From Enterobacteriaceae bacterium RIT714 (GTDB taxonomy: Bacteria; Pseudomonadota; Gammaproteobacteria; Enterobacterales; Enterobacteriaceae), in contig WJYB01000002.1 of the NCBI GenBank assembly GCA_009668015.1, positions 558,001 to 622,000 on the forward strand: DNA of 64,000 nt, given 5' to 3'. Below, in pieces: positions 47,303 to 59,000 of this stretch. The translations under genes and the position numbers were made by a program. Each line of letters opens with the position of its first letter. Position 1 is the first letter of the stretch. A model generated the notes under the pieces. The model had not been told where the DNA came from. It searched no databases and saw only the letters and a program-made list of their open reading frames with translations.

Positions 47303-47679
47303 TCCGCCTCCCTGTCGCCTGTGGCGGCGGGGAACCTTCTGTATCAGCCTGGTTTAACGCCATAATCTGTTGCCCTTCTCTTTTGCAAATAGTGCTTTTC
47401 CCTGCCACTTTCCATTCATCCAGTGAATCACAAATCAACAGATCGCACAAAAAATCAAATTGTCATATCTTAATGATTTTTATAGATAAAGATCACCAGC
47501 GCGTCGAAAAAACAACCATATTTATGCGTTTTAGTTATATAAATCATTTTTGTTAATACGTAATAACAGGCGAAACCATTAGCGTGTTATTAATTTTTAG
47601 CGTGATTAGTGTATACTTGATTTTGTGATGAGGGTCACGAAACGAAAGACCCCAATAAAATTCGACGAGGTAAAGAATC
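47303..47679 (+). promoter_or_regulatory. argR-yhcN intergenic region
   Basis: This 377-bp interval carries no ORF with family features. It is very AT-rich between 47440 and 47640. A TATACT -10-type box lies at 47612-47617, about 63 bases before the yhcN ATG, and GACGAGG gives the ribosome-binding site. The first 40 bases after argR are GC-rich and could hold a weak terminator. Confidence 0.5.
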
Positions 47680-47943
47680 ATGAAAATCAAAACGACTGTA
47701 GCCGCGCTGAGCGTACTGTCTGTTCTTTCTTTTGGTGCTTTTGCAGCCGACTCCATTAATGCCGATCAGGCGCAATCCCGTCAGGCAATCGGCACCGTGT
47801 CCGTTGGCGCTATCGGTACCACTCCGATGGATATGCATGAAATGCTGAACAAAAAAGCGTCAGAACAGGGTGCATCTTCATACCGTATCATTGAAGCGCG
47901 TACCGGTGACCATTGGCACGCAACGGCTGAACTGTACAAATAA
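47680..47943 (+). CDS. yhcN: YhcN, periplasmic DUF1471 (YhcN/BhsA-type) stress protein
   Basis: YhcN is a small secreted protein of the DUF1471 family, induced by cytoplasmic acid and peroxide stress in E. coli. The precursor has 87 residues. The signal peptide ends after FGAFA (residue 22) and the mature part is about 65 residues. The family core is IGTVSVGAIGTTPMDMHEMLNKKASEQGASSYRI, ending DHWHATAELYK. A second member follows 108 bases downstream. Confidence 0.93.
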   Translation: MKIKTTVAALSVLSVLSFGAFAADSINADQAQSRQAIGTVSVGAIGTTPMDMHEMLNKKASEQGASSYRIIEARTGDHWHATAELYK

Positions 47944-48051
47944 GTTTGAGCAACAATAAGTAACGTAATGATCTGATCAACGGCACCAGGCATAAAAAAA
48001 GCGGTTCAACCCTTCTCGCCGTTGAGAGAAAACTATTCAGGAGTAATGACT

Positions 48052-48318
48052 ATGAACACTAAATTAATCATCGCCACCCTTGGTCTGGCTTCCGTCCTGT
48101 CTTTCGGTGCCAGCGCTGCTGTTCAGCAGGTTAACGCTGAACAAGCACAAAATCTGCAATCCATGGGAAGCATCTCTGTTTCATCAGTAGGCGGCTCTCC
48201 GATGGATGTCCGTCAGGAACTGTCAGCCAAAGCTGAAAAAGCAGGCGCCAGCAGCTATCGAGTCACCGAGTTGAATGAAGGTGACCACTGGCACGCCACG
48301 GCTGAACTGTACAAATAA
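48052..48318 (+). CDS. Second YhcN-like DUF1471 periplasmic protein (tandem paralogue)
   Basis: This is a paralogue of YhcN of 88 residues. The signal peptide ends near ASA at residue 23; the mature part keeps MGSISVSSVGGSPMDVRQELSAKAEKAGASSYRVTE and an identical C-terminus DHWHATAELYK. The start at 48052 is 8 bases from AGGAG (48039-48043); an upstream in-frame ATG at 48046 is too close to that site. I recall a single gene at this place in E. coli. Its terminator follows. Confidence 0.9.
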   Translation: MNTKLIIATLGLASVLSFGASAAVQQVNAEQAQNLQSMGSISVSSVGGSPMDVRQELSAKAEKAGASSYRVTELNEGDHWHATAELYK

Positions 48319-48346
48319 ACCCTCGTCGTATCTCATCATACGACTT

Positions 48347-48378
48347 GCCCCTGACGCTGTTTTGTCAGGGGCTTTTTT
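48347..48378 (+). terminator. Terminator of the yhcN gene pair
   Basis: The 9-bp stem GCCCCTGAC/GTCAGGGGC is followed by six T residues (48373-48378). It lies just before the convergent yhcO. Confidence 0.92.
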
Positions 48379-48389
48379 ATATCCAACAA

Positions 48390-48662
48390 TCAGCGGCGGA
48401 CGTTAAAACGCAGTTGTCCTTCCAGCTCTTCTTCCGCTTCATCAAACAGCAGAATCAGCGCACCAAAGCGCCGGCGAAGCTTTTCGGGTAAATGGGTAAA
48501 TTCAATCTCAAGCGGCATCGGTAACCCTTCGCCCGTCACAACATCCCACAGTGAATCAAGATTGGTTACCTTTTCCCGTTCAAGGCCGAAGGTGCGAGCA
48601 AACTCGCGAAAGAAGTCTTCCTGACTGTCGATTTCGTCAAAATCAAAAGTATAGATATTCAT
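48390..48662 (-). CDS. yhcO: YhcO, barstar-family protein
   Basis: YhcO is a 90-residue acidic protein of the barstar (RNase inhibitor) family. No barnase-like partner is encoded nearby. The family part is [27 protein letters not shown] and [21 protein letters not shown]. It converges with the yhcN pair and is followed upstream by an aldehyde dehydrogenase that E. coli lacks at this place. Its target is not known. Confidence 0.92.
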   Translation of the reverse strand: MNIYTFDFDEIDSQEDFFREFARTFGLEREKVTNLDSLWDVVTGEGLPMPLEIEFTHLPEKLRRRFGALILLFDEAEEELEGQLRFNVRR

Positions 48663-48710
48663 TGCCAGCCACCCTGTCCGGACGGGCGGCTAATGCCGCC
48701 CTGACGATTA

Positions 48711-50165
48711 TTATAATCCCCCAATATGCAGGGTTTTCACTTCAAGAAACTCTTCCAGCCCGAGAACCGATCCCTCGCGGCCCAGGCCCGACTCTTTCAC
48801 GCCGCCGAAGGGCCCCAGCTCAGTCGATACCGCACACTCATTAATCCCGATCATGCCGCTCTCAATGGCTTGCGAGACGCGAAAAACGCGGGACAGATTT
48901 TGCGTATAGAAATAAGCCGCCAGACCAAACGGGGTATTGTTCGCGCGCTGGATCACCTCCTCTTCCGAGGTAAAGCGGAAGCAGGCGGCAACCGGGCCAA
49001 AAGTCTCTTCTTCCGCCAGTTTCATTCCCTCATGGCAATCCCCCAGGACCGTTGGCAGCCAGAAATTTCCGCCGAGCGAATGGGTTTTACCGCCAGCCAG
49101 AACTGTCGCGCCTTTGGCGACGGCATCTTCGACATGCTCGCGCACTTTATCTACCGCGGAAGGTTCAATCAGGGGGCCAACCACCACCCCCTCATCGAGG
49201 CCATTCCCCACTTTCAGCGCATTAACCGCATCGGCAAGTTGGCTGACAAACGAATCGTAGATGGATTCATGAATATAAAAACGGTTAACGCTGACGCAAA
49301 CCTGTCCGGCGTTACGGAATTTATTGGCGATGGCCCCCTTCACGGCGGCGTCAATATCGGCGTCTTCAAAGACGATATAAGGTGCGTTGCCCCCAAGCTC
49401 CATCGAGACTTTCTTCATGGTTTCAGCAGCATTACGCACCAGCGTTTTGCCGACCGCGGTCGAGCCGGTAAACGAAATTTTACGCACGTCATGGCTGGCC
49501 ATAATCGCATCGCTGATTTCATGCGTGTTCCCGGCTACGGCATTAAGCACACCGTCCGGAACACCGGCTTTTTTCGCCAGCGTCAGCAGCGCAAAGGCGC
49601 TCAGCGGGGTGTTGTTTGCGGGTTTAATGACCCCGGTACAGCCTGCGGCCAGCGCCGGGCCAAGTTTACGGGTCAGCATCGCCATCGGGAAATTCCACGG
49701 GGTAATGGCGGCCACGACGCCTATCGGTTCACGCGTCGCCAGAATGCGGGAGCCGGGTTTAACCGGCGGAATAATTTCGCCATTGGCACGCTTGGCCTGC
49801 TCGGCAAACCACTGAATAAAGCTGGCGGCATATTCGACTTCGCCTTCCGCTTCTTTTAATGGCTTCCCTTGCTCGGTGGTCATCAGTCGTCCGAGCCAGC
49901 TTTTATTTTCGATAATCAGCTCGTACCAGCGATAGAGGATAGCCGAACGCTCTTTCGCCGTTTTTGCTCGCCATGCAGGAAAGGCTCGGCTCGCAGCCGC
50001 AATGGCTTCTTCTGTTTCTTTTTTACCTGCTTTTGCCACTTTGGCAACGATCTCGCCCGTTGCCGGGTTAAGCACATCGAACGTGGTATTCAACGTTTTC
50101 CATACGCCGTCTACCAGATATCCGGTCTGAAAAAGCGCATTATCCTGGAGTGCCTGGGTTGTCAT
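48711..50165 (-). CDS. NAD(P)-dependent aldehyde dehydrogenase, succinate-semialdehyde dehydrogenase type
   Basis: This 484-residue ALDH-superfamily enzyme is closest by eye to GabD/SSADH. The nucleotide-binding region is ITPWNFPMAMLTRKLGPALAAGC, the general-base Glu is in MELGGNAPYIVF and the catalytic Cys is in RNAGQVCVSVNRFY. The conserved EETFGPVAACFRF and GPFGGVKESGLGREGS are present. The substrate is uncertain: succinate semialdehyde, or another aldehyde linked to its aromatic-acid efflux neighbours. The start at 50165 (MTTQALQDNALFQ) follows AGGAGGACAC; the longer frame is rejected. It is absent between yhcO and aaeB in E. coli and has its own promoter, since the aaeB terminator lies upstream. 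Confidence 0.9.
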   Translation of the reverse strand: MTTQALQDNALFQTGYLVDGVWKTLNTTFDVLNPATGEIVAKVAKAGKKETEEAIAAASRAFPAWRAKTAKERSAILYRWYELIIENKSWLGRLMTTEQGKPLKEAEGEVEYAASFIQWFAEQAKRANGEIIPPVKPGSRILATREPIGVVAAITPWNFPMAMLTRKLGPALAAGCTGVIKPANNTPLSAFALLTLAKKAGVPDGVLNAVAGNTHEISDAIMASHDVRKISFTGSTAVGKTLVRNAAETMKKVSMELGGNAPYIVFEDADIDAAVKGAIANKFRNAGQVCVSVNRFYIHESIYDSFVSQLADAVNALKVGNGLDEGVVVGPLIEPSAVDKVREHVEDAVAKGATVLAGGKTHSLGGNFWLPTVLGDCHEGMKLAEEETFGPVAACFRFTSEEEVIQRANNTPFGLAAYFYTQNLSRVFRVSQAIESGMIGINECAVSTELGPFGGVKESGLGREGSVLGLEEFLEVKTLHIGGL

Positions 50166-50213
50166 GTGTCCTCCTGATCTGGGTTTAAGAGCCTGCCAGA
50201 TTAAGTATAGCCA

Positions 50214-50243
50214 TAAAAAAACCGACGCTTTTGGCGTCGGTTT
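50214..50243 (-). terminator. Terminator downstream of aaeB
   Basis: AAACCGACGC/GCGTCGGTTT arms are followed on the minus strand by seven T residues. It ends aaeXAB and isolates the aldehyde dehydrogenase transcript. Confidence 0.92.
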
Positions 50244-50251
50244 CATCCTCA

Positions 50252-52219
50252 TCAGCTGTCGGTCAGCGCATTTTGATAGCGCTGAAGCACATCCGTGAGT
50301 CGCCTGACGGGTTCGGTCACCTGCAGAGGAGCTTCCCAGACGCGTAATTTCTCCTGGTAGATATTCAGTTCTTCCAGCAGCTGCGCGAAGTAGCGACGAC
50401 GTTTGTCATCGCTTGAGGCCGAAATAACATGATCGGCCGTGCGGCGCAGCTGACGGTGGAACGCGGATAAGTCGTCATTGATCGGCACAGGCGCATTACG
50501 CAGTCGCTGGTGAGCGATGATCATCGTCAACGCCAGGCGGAACTTAGCCACATCGCCGGGGAATTTGGTTAACAGTAAAAACAGCTGCTGATAAAGCGCA
50601 GGCAGATGGTTTTCTTTGCGCCGGGCGGTGTTCGTCGTCATAGCGGACACCGCCGCCGAAACAAACTGATTCAGCAGCACGCGACCCGTCCGCGCCTGCG
50701 AGTTATCCCGCACCAGCAGAATCACCATCATCGCCAGGAAACAGCCTACCAGCTGACCTAACGCGCTATCGAGAAACTGGTTAAAGTGGAATGTCATCGG
50801 GTTGTCCAGCACCAGAATATTAATGGTACTGGCCAGCGCGCCCAACGATCCCAGACGACGCTTCTGCACTTCTATTCCAATGAAGAACGCCAGCACCGCA
50901 AGGCTGATACACAACAGCAGCATACTTTGCTGGGTGGACGGGATAACCACCAGGAAATAGAACGCCCCGATGGGCAGTGCGGCAATGGTACCGTATAAGA
51001 AGTCAACCGCGACCATCCGCGGGTTGGGCAGGCGCATCGCCAGCGAGGTGACCACCGCAATCATAACCATTGCGCCACTGCCCGATGTCCAGCCCGTCCA
51101 CAGCCAGAACAACGTGCCGAGCATACAGGCAAGCGTGGTGCGCCAGAAATTCACCATCGCATGGTGGCGCTCAGCGGATTCGGCTTTTACAACGATCTCA
51201 CTTTGCAGAACGTCTTCTTCAATAGCGCTGATTTTCGTATTGCTGATCACGCCGCGTTTGAGCAAAAGATAGCGCGTCGCGGCTCCCACCCAACTGTAGA
51301 TCGCCACGGGAGTATCGCGCTCCCCGGTCCAGGACATCACCCGGCGTATCCGCTTCAGCTGTTTATGAACATCCTGAACCGTTTCGACGGGTTCTTCGAA
51401 CAGCTCGCGGAACGTATCGGTAACCGCTTCCGGACGGGTATTCTGAATGAGGTAGGTTTCACACGCCTGAGTGATCAGCGTTAACGAGACCGTATTGATC
51501 GCTTTGAGTCGCCGGTTAGCGCGCGCCCAGCGGGAAGATTCCATGTTGAGGTTGCTACGCATCCCTTCCAGCGCAGTGGTACGACGCACCAAAGCCCCCC
51601 ACGCATTATCCACCTCTTCGCTGTCGCCGTGCTTAATACAGAGCTGCATAAGCTGATACTGAGCGACAATCAGTGCGTCGAGCTCACGATCCACTTCTTG
51701 TTTGATCGAGCGTGGAGAGAAGAGCAGATCGGCGACGATCGCACAGACAATACCGATAACGATCTCACTGCAACGCTCTACCGCGAATTGCGGCGCGAGC
51801 AGGGGTTCACTCTGAATCGTAATCACAATAATCAGCGCGGTATAACCGGAAAGCCCCCACGCATAAGAGTTTTCCACCTTAACCAGGGAAGAGGCCCATG
51901 TGCAAAAACCGGCCCAAATACAGCACACCATCAGCATCAGAAGCGGCGAGCGAATCATCGTGATAATAATCACCAGCGCCGCCACACAGCCGACAAACGT
52001 CCCGACAATACGGAGCATTCCCCGATAGCGGATGGCGCCGGAGTATGGCTCGCCACCGGCGGCGAATGCCGGACCCGCGGCCACAATTGCCGCCGTCAGC
52101 ACCGCCCAGCGCGGTGTTTCCAGTTGAAAATGGAAACCGACAAACAGCGCCAGCACAATCGCGCAGGCCAGCTTAACGGCGAAGCGAATGTGCTGGCTGG
52201 CAATAGTGAAAATGCCCAT
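50252..52219 (-). CDS. aaeB: AaeB, aromatic carboxylic acid efflux protein
   Basis: AaeB works with AaeA to export p-hydroxybenzoate and related aromatic acids. The protein has 655 residues, as in E. coli. Two blocks of membrane helices (about 10-170 and 365-500) are separated and followed by cytoplasmic helical regions, the FUSC-family layout. The start at the ATG 52219 ([13 protein letters not shown]) is preferred over an adjacent upstream GTG. It lies 5 bases after aaeA. Confidence 0.95.
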   Translation of the reverse strand: MGIFTIASQHIRFAVKLACAIVLALFVGFHFQLETPRWAVLTAAIVAAGPAFAAGGEPYSGAIRYRGMLRIVGTFVGCVAALVIIITMIRSPLLMLMVCCIWAGFCTWASSLVKVENSYAWGLSGYTALIIVITIQSEPLLAPQFAVERCSEIVIGIVCAIVADLLFSPRSIKQEVDRELDALIVAQYQLMQLCIKHGDSEEVDNAWGALVRRTTALEGMRSNLNMESSRWARANRRLKAINTVSLTLITQACETYLIQNTRPEAVTDTFRELFEEPVETVQDVHKQLKRIRRVMSWTGERDTPVAIYSWVGAATRYLLLKRGVISNTKISAIEEDVLQSEIVVKAESAERHHAMVNFWRTTLACMLGTLFWLWTGWTSGSGAMVMIAVVTSLAMRLPNPRMVAVDFLYGTIAALPIGAFYFLVVIPSTQQSMLLLCISLAVLAFFIGIEVQKRRLGSLGALASTINILVLDNPMTFHFNQFLDSALGQLVGCFLAMMVILLVRDNSQARTGRVLLNQFVSAAVSAMTTNTARRKENHLPALYQQLFLLLTKFPGDVAKFRLALTMIIAHQRLRNAPVPINDDLSAFHRQLRRTADHVISASSDDKRRRYFAQLLEELNIYQEKLRVWEAPLQVTEPVRRLTDVLQRYQNALTDS

Positions 52220-52224
52220 CACGA

Positions 52225-53157
52225 TTAACCAAACTCGCGCAGGCGGTGCGCAATTTTACGGAACAGCGAGTCGTTGTTGGCATCTCGGTCTTTTTCACCC
52301 GTGATCACCACCGTAGCCGTGGTCCCGGCTGGCCACAGGTTCCCCTGCTCCTCGTCCAGATGGATGCGAACCGGTACACGCTGCGCGAGGCGGACCCACT
52401 CGAGATTGGAATCAACGGTTGCCATCCCTTTGGCATCGCGGGTGGCGCTGGAGTTAGTCACACCCGCAGCAATGCTGTCCACCGTCCCTTTGAGCACCCG
52501 ATTACTTCCGAGCGGGGTGATTTCCGCGCGGTATCCGGGGCGAACCCCTTCCAGTTTGGTCTCTTCCATATAGGCGAGAATATAGAACGAATGCTGTTTA
52601 ATCAGGGCAACCGCGGTCGAGCCACGTGTGATAAATTCCCCGGTATAGACATTCAGGTTGGTGACCCAGCCATCCGAGGGGGCACGGATAACCGTCCGCT
52701 CCAGATCCAGTTTCGCCAGATCGCGCGTTGCTTCCGCTTTTGCCAGCTGATGAAGGACGGTTTGCAGCATGTTGTTGGACTGGTCAATCTCTTCGCGAGA
52801 CATCGCCTGAACGCCCAACTGGTTACGACGCCCGGCTTCGCGACGCTTTTCAGTCGCCAGTGCCTGGTAATACGCGACGTCAGCTTCAGACTCTTCTAAC
52901 GCTTTTTTATAGCGCGGCTGATCGATAGTGAAGAGAACCTGATCTTTTTTCACCAGCTGGTTATCGTGCACGTTAACTGCCGTAATAAGCCCTGCGACAT
53001 CAGGCGCAATGGCGACAACATCGGCGCTGAATCGTGCATCGCGCGTCCACGGTGACTCGGTGTAAAACACCCAGGCACGAAAGATAGCAATAAATGCCAG
53101 AATGACCAGCGCCACAGTAATGGCGGTGCGGGAGATATTTCTTGTTAGTGTTTTCAC
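52225..53157 (-). CDS. aaeA: AaeA, membrane fusion protein of aromatic acid efflux
   Basis: AaeA is the periplasmic adaptor for AaeB. The protein has 310 residues. It has an N-terminal membrane anchor (about 12-31) and the HlyD/EmrA-type hairpin: the biotinyl-lipoyl half motifs [29 protein letters not shown] and [23 protein letters not shown] flank a coiled coil. I use a GTG start at 53157 because TGAGG lies 5 bases upstream and the protein then matches E. coli in length. An in-frame TTG at 53172 overlaps the aaeX stop and is less likely. Confidence 0.93.
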   Translation of the reverse strand: MKTLTRNISRTAITVALVILAFIAIFRAWVFYTESPWTRDARFSADVVAIAPDVAGLITAVNVHDNQLVKKDQVLFTIDQPRYKKALEESEADVAYYQALATEKRREAGRRNQLGVQAMSREEIDQSNNMLQTVLHQLAKAEATRDLAKLDLERTVIRAPSDGWVTNLNVYTGEFITRGSTAVALIKQHSFYILAYMEETKLEGVRPGYRAEITPLGSNRVLKGTVDSIAAGVTNSSATRDAKGMATVDSNLEWVRLAQRVPVRIHLDEEQGNLWPAGTTATVVITGEKDRDANNDSLFRKIAHRLREFG

Positions 53158-53164
53158 ATCTACC

Positions 53165-53368
53165 TCAGACAAACATGCGCGATATTAACCAGAACAGGCA
53201 GCAATACAGCGCGGTATTAAACAACGCAGGGTGCCAGACAAAATCATAGATCCGGGTGGGGACCAGCACCTTACGCACCAGCCAGAAAATCGCCAGTGAT
53301 AAAATAAGTTCGAAGAAAATCGGTGGGAACGACAGACCGAACACCACGATAACGGGAAACAGACTCAT
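53165..53368 (-). CDS. aaeX: AaeX, small membrane protein of the aae efflux operon
   Basis: AaeX is a 67-residue DUF1656 membrane protein with two hydrophobic segments (about 3-29 and 43-66). It starts [16 protein letters not shown] at 53368; the longer frame to 53434 is not conserved. It is the first gene of aaeXAB and is divergent from the regulator aaeR. Its function is unknown. Confidence 0.94.
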   Translation of the reverse strand: MSLFPVIVVFGLSFPPIFFELILSLAIFWLVRKVLVPTRIYDFVWHPALFNTALYCCLFWLISRMFV

Positions 53369-53547
53369 GTTGACCTTGATTAGAGAACGAGCAGGCGACA
53401 GAATTTTTAAGCTCACACCATCGCAGGAAGGCAAGAAAAGCCGGGCGGGAATGGCGAAGCTGTTATGTCATGAATAGTATATTAACGTAACTGTTATGCT
53501 GTTATCTATCATATGTGATCTAAATCACTTTTAAGCCAGAGTGAACA

Positions 53548-54474
53548 ATGGAACGTTTAAAGCGCATGTCAGTATTTGCCAAAGTTGTCGAATTTGGCTC
53601 TTTTACCGCCGCAGCCCGACAGCTTCAGATGAGTGTTTCATCCATCAGTCAGACCGTCTCAAAACTGGAGGATGAGCTTCAGGTTAAGTTGCTAAACCGC
53701 AGCACCCGAAGCATTGGGCTGACGGAAGCGGGCAAAATTTATTATCAGGGCTGCCGCCGCATGCTGCACGAAGTCCAGGATGTGCACGAGCAACTTTACG
53801 CCTTTAACAACACCCCTATTGGCACGCTGCGCATTGGGTGTTCTTCAACTATGGCACAAAATGTTCTCGCCGGTATGACCGCGGAAATGCTCAAAGAGTA
53901 TCCCGGACTAACGGTCAATCTGGTTACCGGCATACCGGCGCCGGACCTCATCGCGGACGGTCTGGATGTGGTGATTCGCGTGGGGGCGCTCCAGGATTCC
54001 AGCCTCTTCTCTCGTCGTCTGGGCAGTATGCCCATGGTGGTTTGCGGCTCAAAAAATTATCTGGCGCAGTTTGGCGTTCCGGAAAAGCCCGCGGATTTAA
54101 GCAACCACTCCTGGCTGGAATACAGCGTACGTCCCGACAACGAATTTGAGCTGATCGCGCCCGAGGGGCTCTCTACAAAATTACTGCCGCAAGGCCGGTT
54201 CGTGACCAACGATCCGATGACGATTTCCCGCTGGCTGGTCGCCGGAGCCGGGATTGCCTACGTTCCGTTGATGTGGGTGATCAATGAGATCAACAGCGGC
54301 GAGCTGGAGATCCTTTTCCCACGCTATCAGTCCGATCCGCGACCGGTGTATGCGCTGTATACCGAAAAAGACAAACTGCCGCTTAAAGTACAGGTCTGTA
54401 TTAACTATCTGACGGATTATTTTGTCGAGGTTGCGGAGCTGTATCAGGGAATGCGCGGAAGAAGAAAAGAGTAA
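53548..54474 (+). CDS. aaeR: AaeR, LysR-family activator of aaeXAB
   Basis: AaeR activates aaeXAB in response to aromatic carboxylates. The protein has 308 residues. The N-terminal helix-turn-helix is FGSFTAAARQLQMSVSSISQTVSKLEDEL (about 17-45) and the effector domain is about 90-295. It is divergent from aaeX; the 179-bp gap 53369-53547 should contain its binding sites (a LysR-type T-N11-A pattern cannot be singled out by eye). Confidence 0.95.
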   Translation: MERLKRMSVFAKVVEFGSFTAAARQLQMSVSSISQTVSKLEDELQVKLLNRSTRSIGLTEAGKIYYQGCRRMLHEVQDVHEQLYAFNNTPIGTLRIGCSSTMAQNVLAGMTAEMLKEYPGLTVNLVTGIPAPDLIADGLDVVIRVGALQDSSLFSRRLGSMPMVVCGSKNYLAQFGVPEKPADLSNHSWLEYSVRPDNEFELIAPEGLSTKLLPQGRFVTNDPMTISRWLVAGAGIAYVPLMWVINEINSGELEILFPRYQSDPRPVYALYTEKDKLPLKVQVCINYLTDYFVEVAELYQGMRGRRKE

Positions 54475-54477
54475 CAA

Positions 54478-54500
54478 GATGCCCTCGGATGAGGGCATCA
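54478..54500. terminator. Hairpin between aaeR and tldD
   Basis: GATGCCCTC/GAGGGCATC arms with loop GGATG-type lie between two convergent genes. The T content on either side is low, so it is a weak candidate bidirectional terminator. Confidence 0.55.
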
Positions 54501-54511
54501 GAAGAGACCAG

Positions 54512-56038
<1,527 letters not shown>

Positions 56039-56043
56039 TCAAA

Positions 56044-59000
56044 TCATTGCTGCGCATCTTTGCGCGGCTGACGGAGCACTTCATTAATTTGCGGCTTATC
56101 CATCGGGCCGGTAATACGATAACGCAGAATCGAGACTTTGCTCCACAGTGGCCCCAGCACTTTGCTGGCGGCAAACACTGCGGCCCCCACAATTGGGTTG
56201 ACCACAAACGCGGCAGCCACGCCGACGGTTGCTGAGATTTCGGGTGCCACCACCGCTTCCATATCCAGCTCGCGGCGCACAAGGTTCACGGAGCCTTTCA
56301 TGGCGATATCGGCCTCAAGGCCATCCACCAGCGTATCGTCTGTATGCAGAACGCCATCTTTGATCCACGCCGTACTGCGAATGGAATCGTAGTAGAACCC
56401 TTCGCTAAAGGTATCGCTGAAGTCAAAACGCAGTTTGCGCAGCAGGGCATCGAAGCTCAACAGGCGTAACAGCTGGCCGGCATGACCGGTACTGACGTCG
56501 GCGATCTCCCCCTTGCCAAAGTACGTTTTGAGGATGCCATTAAGCGAAGCTTCATCGGGCTTCCACGGCTCGGCGCGCCAGTGAAGATCGTAATTCACGT
56601 CAAACGAAGAGCCACGAAGCGGCGTGCTGATCCCGAAGAAGTTAGCCACGGAATCCAGCTTACCACCCTTGATGCGCCCTTTCAGCGACGTGCGCTGTTC
56701 GCCTGCGCGATTCACCCATTCGCCATCGGCGGTGAGACGGCCAAATCCGGTATCAATTAAGCCGCCGGCCAGGCTGAGGGTGTTACCTTTAATTGTCACA
56801 TCACCATCAATACGGCCGTATTTCTGTCCCCACAACCAGCATTCCGCGCAGCGCAGCTGCAGATCGGGCCAGCCGCTGAAATCCACTTTAGAGACTTCAG
56901 CCAAAGGCGAGACGCTGCTGTTTTGGCCTTTCGCGGGGGTAAATACCGGGTTGTAATAAAGATAGCGAATCGCTGCCTGCCACGGTGCGTTATCGCGCAT
57001 GGTGAGCGTGGCGTTAATCTCGCGTCCCTGCGCTTCTACCGTCGAACCATTCAGCGTGGGCTGAGAGACAATGCTGAGGTTGTTCCATTGCTGCCCGCCC
57101 AGCGCCAGTGACGGGGTACGCACGGTCACTTTTTGCGGGAACTGCGCGGCCTCATCGACATTTTGCCCGACGCCTTTGTTAAACATTGCCAGCCATTCGG
57201 CACCATCCAGCGGAGGGAGATTCAGCTCCACGCCCTGCTGTTCTGGCAGGGGCGGAATGGTACGGCTGTCCGTCGTCCAGATCGCTCTGTCGAGGGTTAA
57301 TTTACGGTTCAGTAACCAGCGGCTATTGAAATGGTTTTTCCCGCCCGCATTCCCGGTCACTGCGAAGCTGTTAAGATCACCGTCGACGTTAATTTTTACC
57401 GGTAAAGCCTGACCGGATTTCTTATCCAGCGGCGAAGGTAAGTGACTGCTTACATTTTTCAGATCGCCTGTGACATCGACCTTGTAACGCGCGCTGCCGC
57501 GATATGGCAGGTCTATCGCCACTTTGCCGTCCCAGGCAACTGCCCCATCCAGTGAATCAGCGATTGGTTTTGGCAGCACATCCATTCTGGAAGGCTGCCA
57601 GTTTGCGTTCATATTGACGGCGACCTGATAGGCTTTCTCACCCTCGGTAGTACTGAAGTCGACATTAATGGGCTGATTAAACCAGTTCGCTTTCAGCGGT
57701 TCGCTTTTCAGATTGCCGTTCACGAAGCTGAACTTACCGCTCAGGTTCTTCAACGTACTATCGAGTGGCTTGATATACAGGCTGTTGTTATTCAGCATCA
57801 CATCGCCTTCGGCGGTGGTCATTTCACCGTCCAGCGGGATATCAAGATGCAGGCGCGCGTTCACGTCGCCATCAATTTGCAGCTCTTGCAGTGCGGCGGC
57901 CAGAGAGTCATCCAGCGGGGTCTCTTCAAAGTACGGCCCCACGGCTTTACCCGGCCCGTTAATGTCCGCGTCGATCAGCAGCTTCTCTTTGGAGTAATCC
58001 GGGATCACCGCCCTGAGATTGCTGGCAGTGACGCCGCCCAACGCGACGCTGTCGGATTTCATCCACAGGCCGTCGTTCAGGAAGTTAAGCTCAATATTGA
58101 GGTTTTTGAGCGCAGGCCAGTCAGGCTGGAAAGCAAAGGTCGCATTATGCAGCGGGACCAGAACCTGAAACTGACCTTCGTTGTGCTTATAAGGGAAGAG
58201 ATGGGGATTGCCGCCATACACCAGCGTGGCGTTATCCGCCTGGCCGCCCTGAATCGCGCCACTCAGGTAGTCCACCAGCGCTTTCCCCATTAAATTTTCC
58301 GGGAAATAGCGCCAGGCCTGTGCGCCATCGTCGGTGCTGATACCGGCCAGAATACCCAGCCAGGGTTCATCACCCTCTGGCTGTAAATAACGAAAATTAC
58401 CGGTAGCGTGGACGCCTGTCGCTTTGACGTCGATATCGCGCCCGTCAAGCTGAAAACCTTTGGCATTTTTCAGCCAGTTCAGCGTGGCCGTGCCTTTTTC
58501 GATCTCCAGCGGAGCGCGAAAAACGGTTTCGTATGGCATTTTGGCGTCGGTCATTTGCGCCGTCAGTCTGCCGTTTTCAACGCTGCCTTCGAGCTTACCG
58601 TCAAAGTGTTCCGCGCCAGGCAACAGCTTCCATTGTTGCCAGGAGAGCGCTTTCCACGACGCCTGGAAACGCGTTTTTTCCGTCGCCTGTAATGGGATAT
58701 CGAGGGCCAGCGTGTCGATTTGCCCGCTCGGCTGCGTGGCCTGCCAGACTTCGCCCAGGGACGCGGACATTCTGTTGGCGATGGGGCGCAACGCTTCGAG
58801 GCTCGCCAGATCGAGATGACTGGCGCGGATGCGCAACTCGTCGCTGCGTTTATTGTTAACGCCACCCACTTCCTGCTCTGGGATCCACGCCATCGTCAAC
58901 GCCCCGCGCGGCCAGGCTTTGCCGTCCATCGTAATGCGGGTGTCAGGAATAGAGAATTGCCAGTTAGCGCCCTGGCGGGTGACATGGGCAGTGAGGTTAT

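Noticed and set aside
48390-48662. yhcO as half of a barnase/barstar toxin-antitoxin pair
   Set aside because: No ribonuclease-like gene is adjacent on either side. The gene is a conserved housekeeping orphan in enterobacteria.
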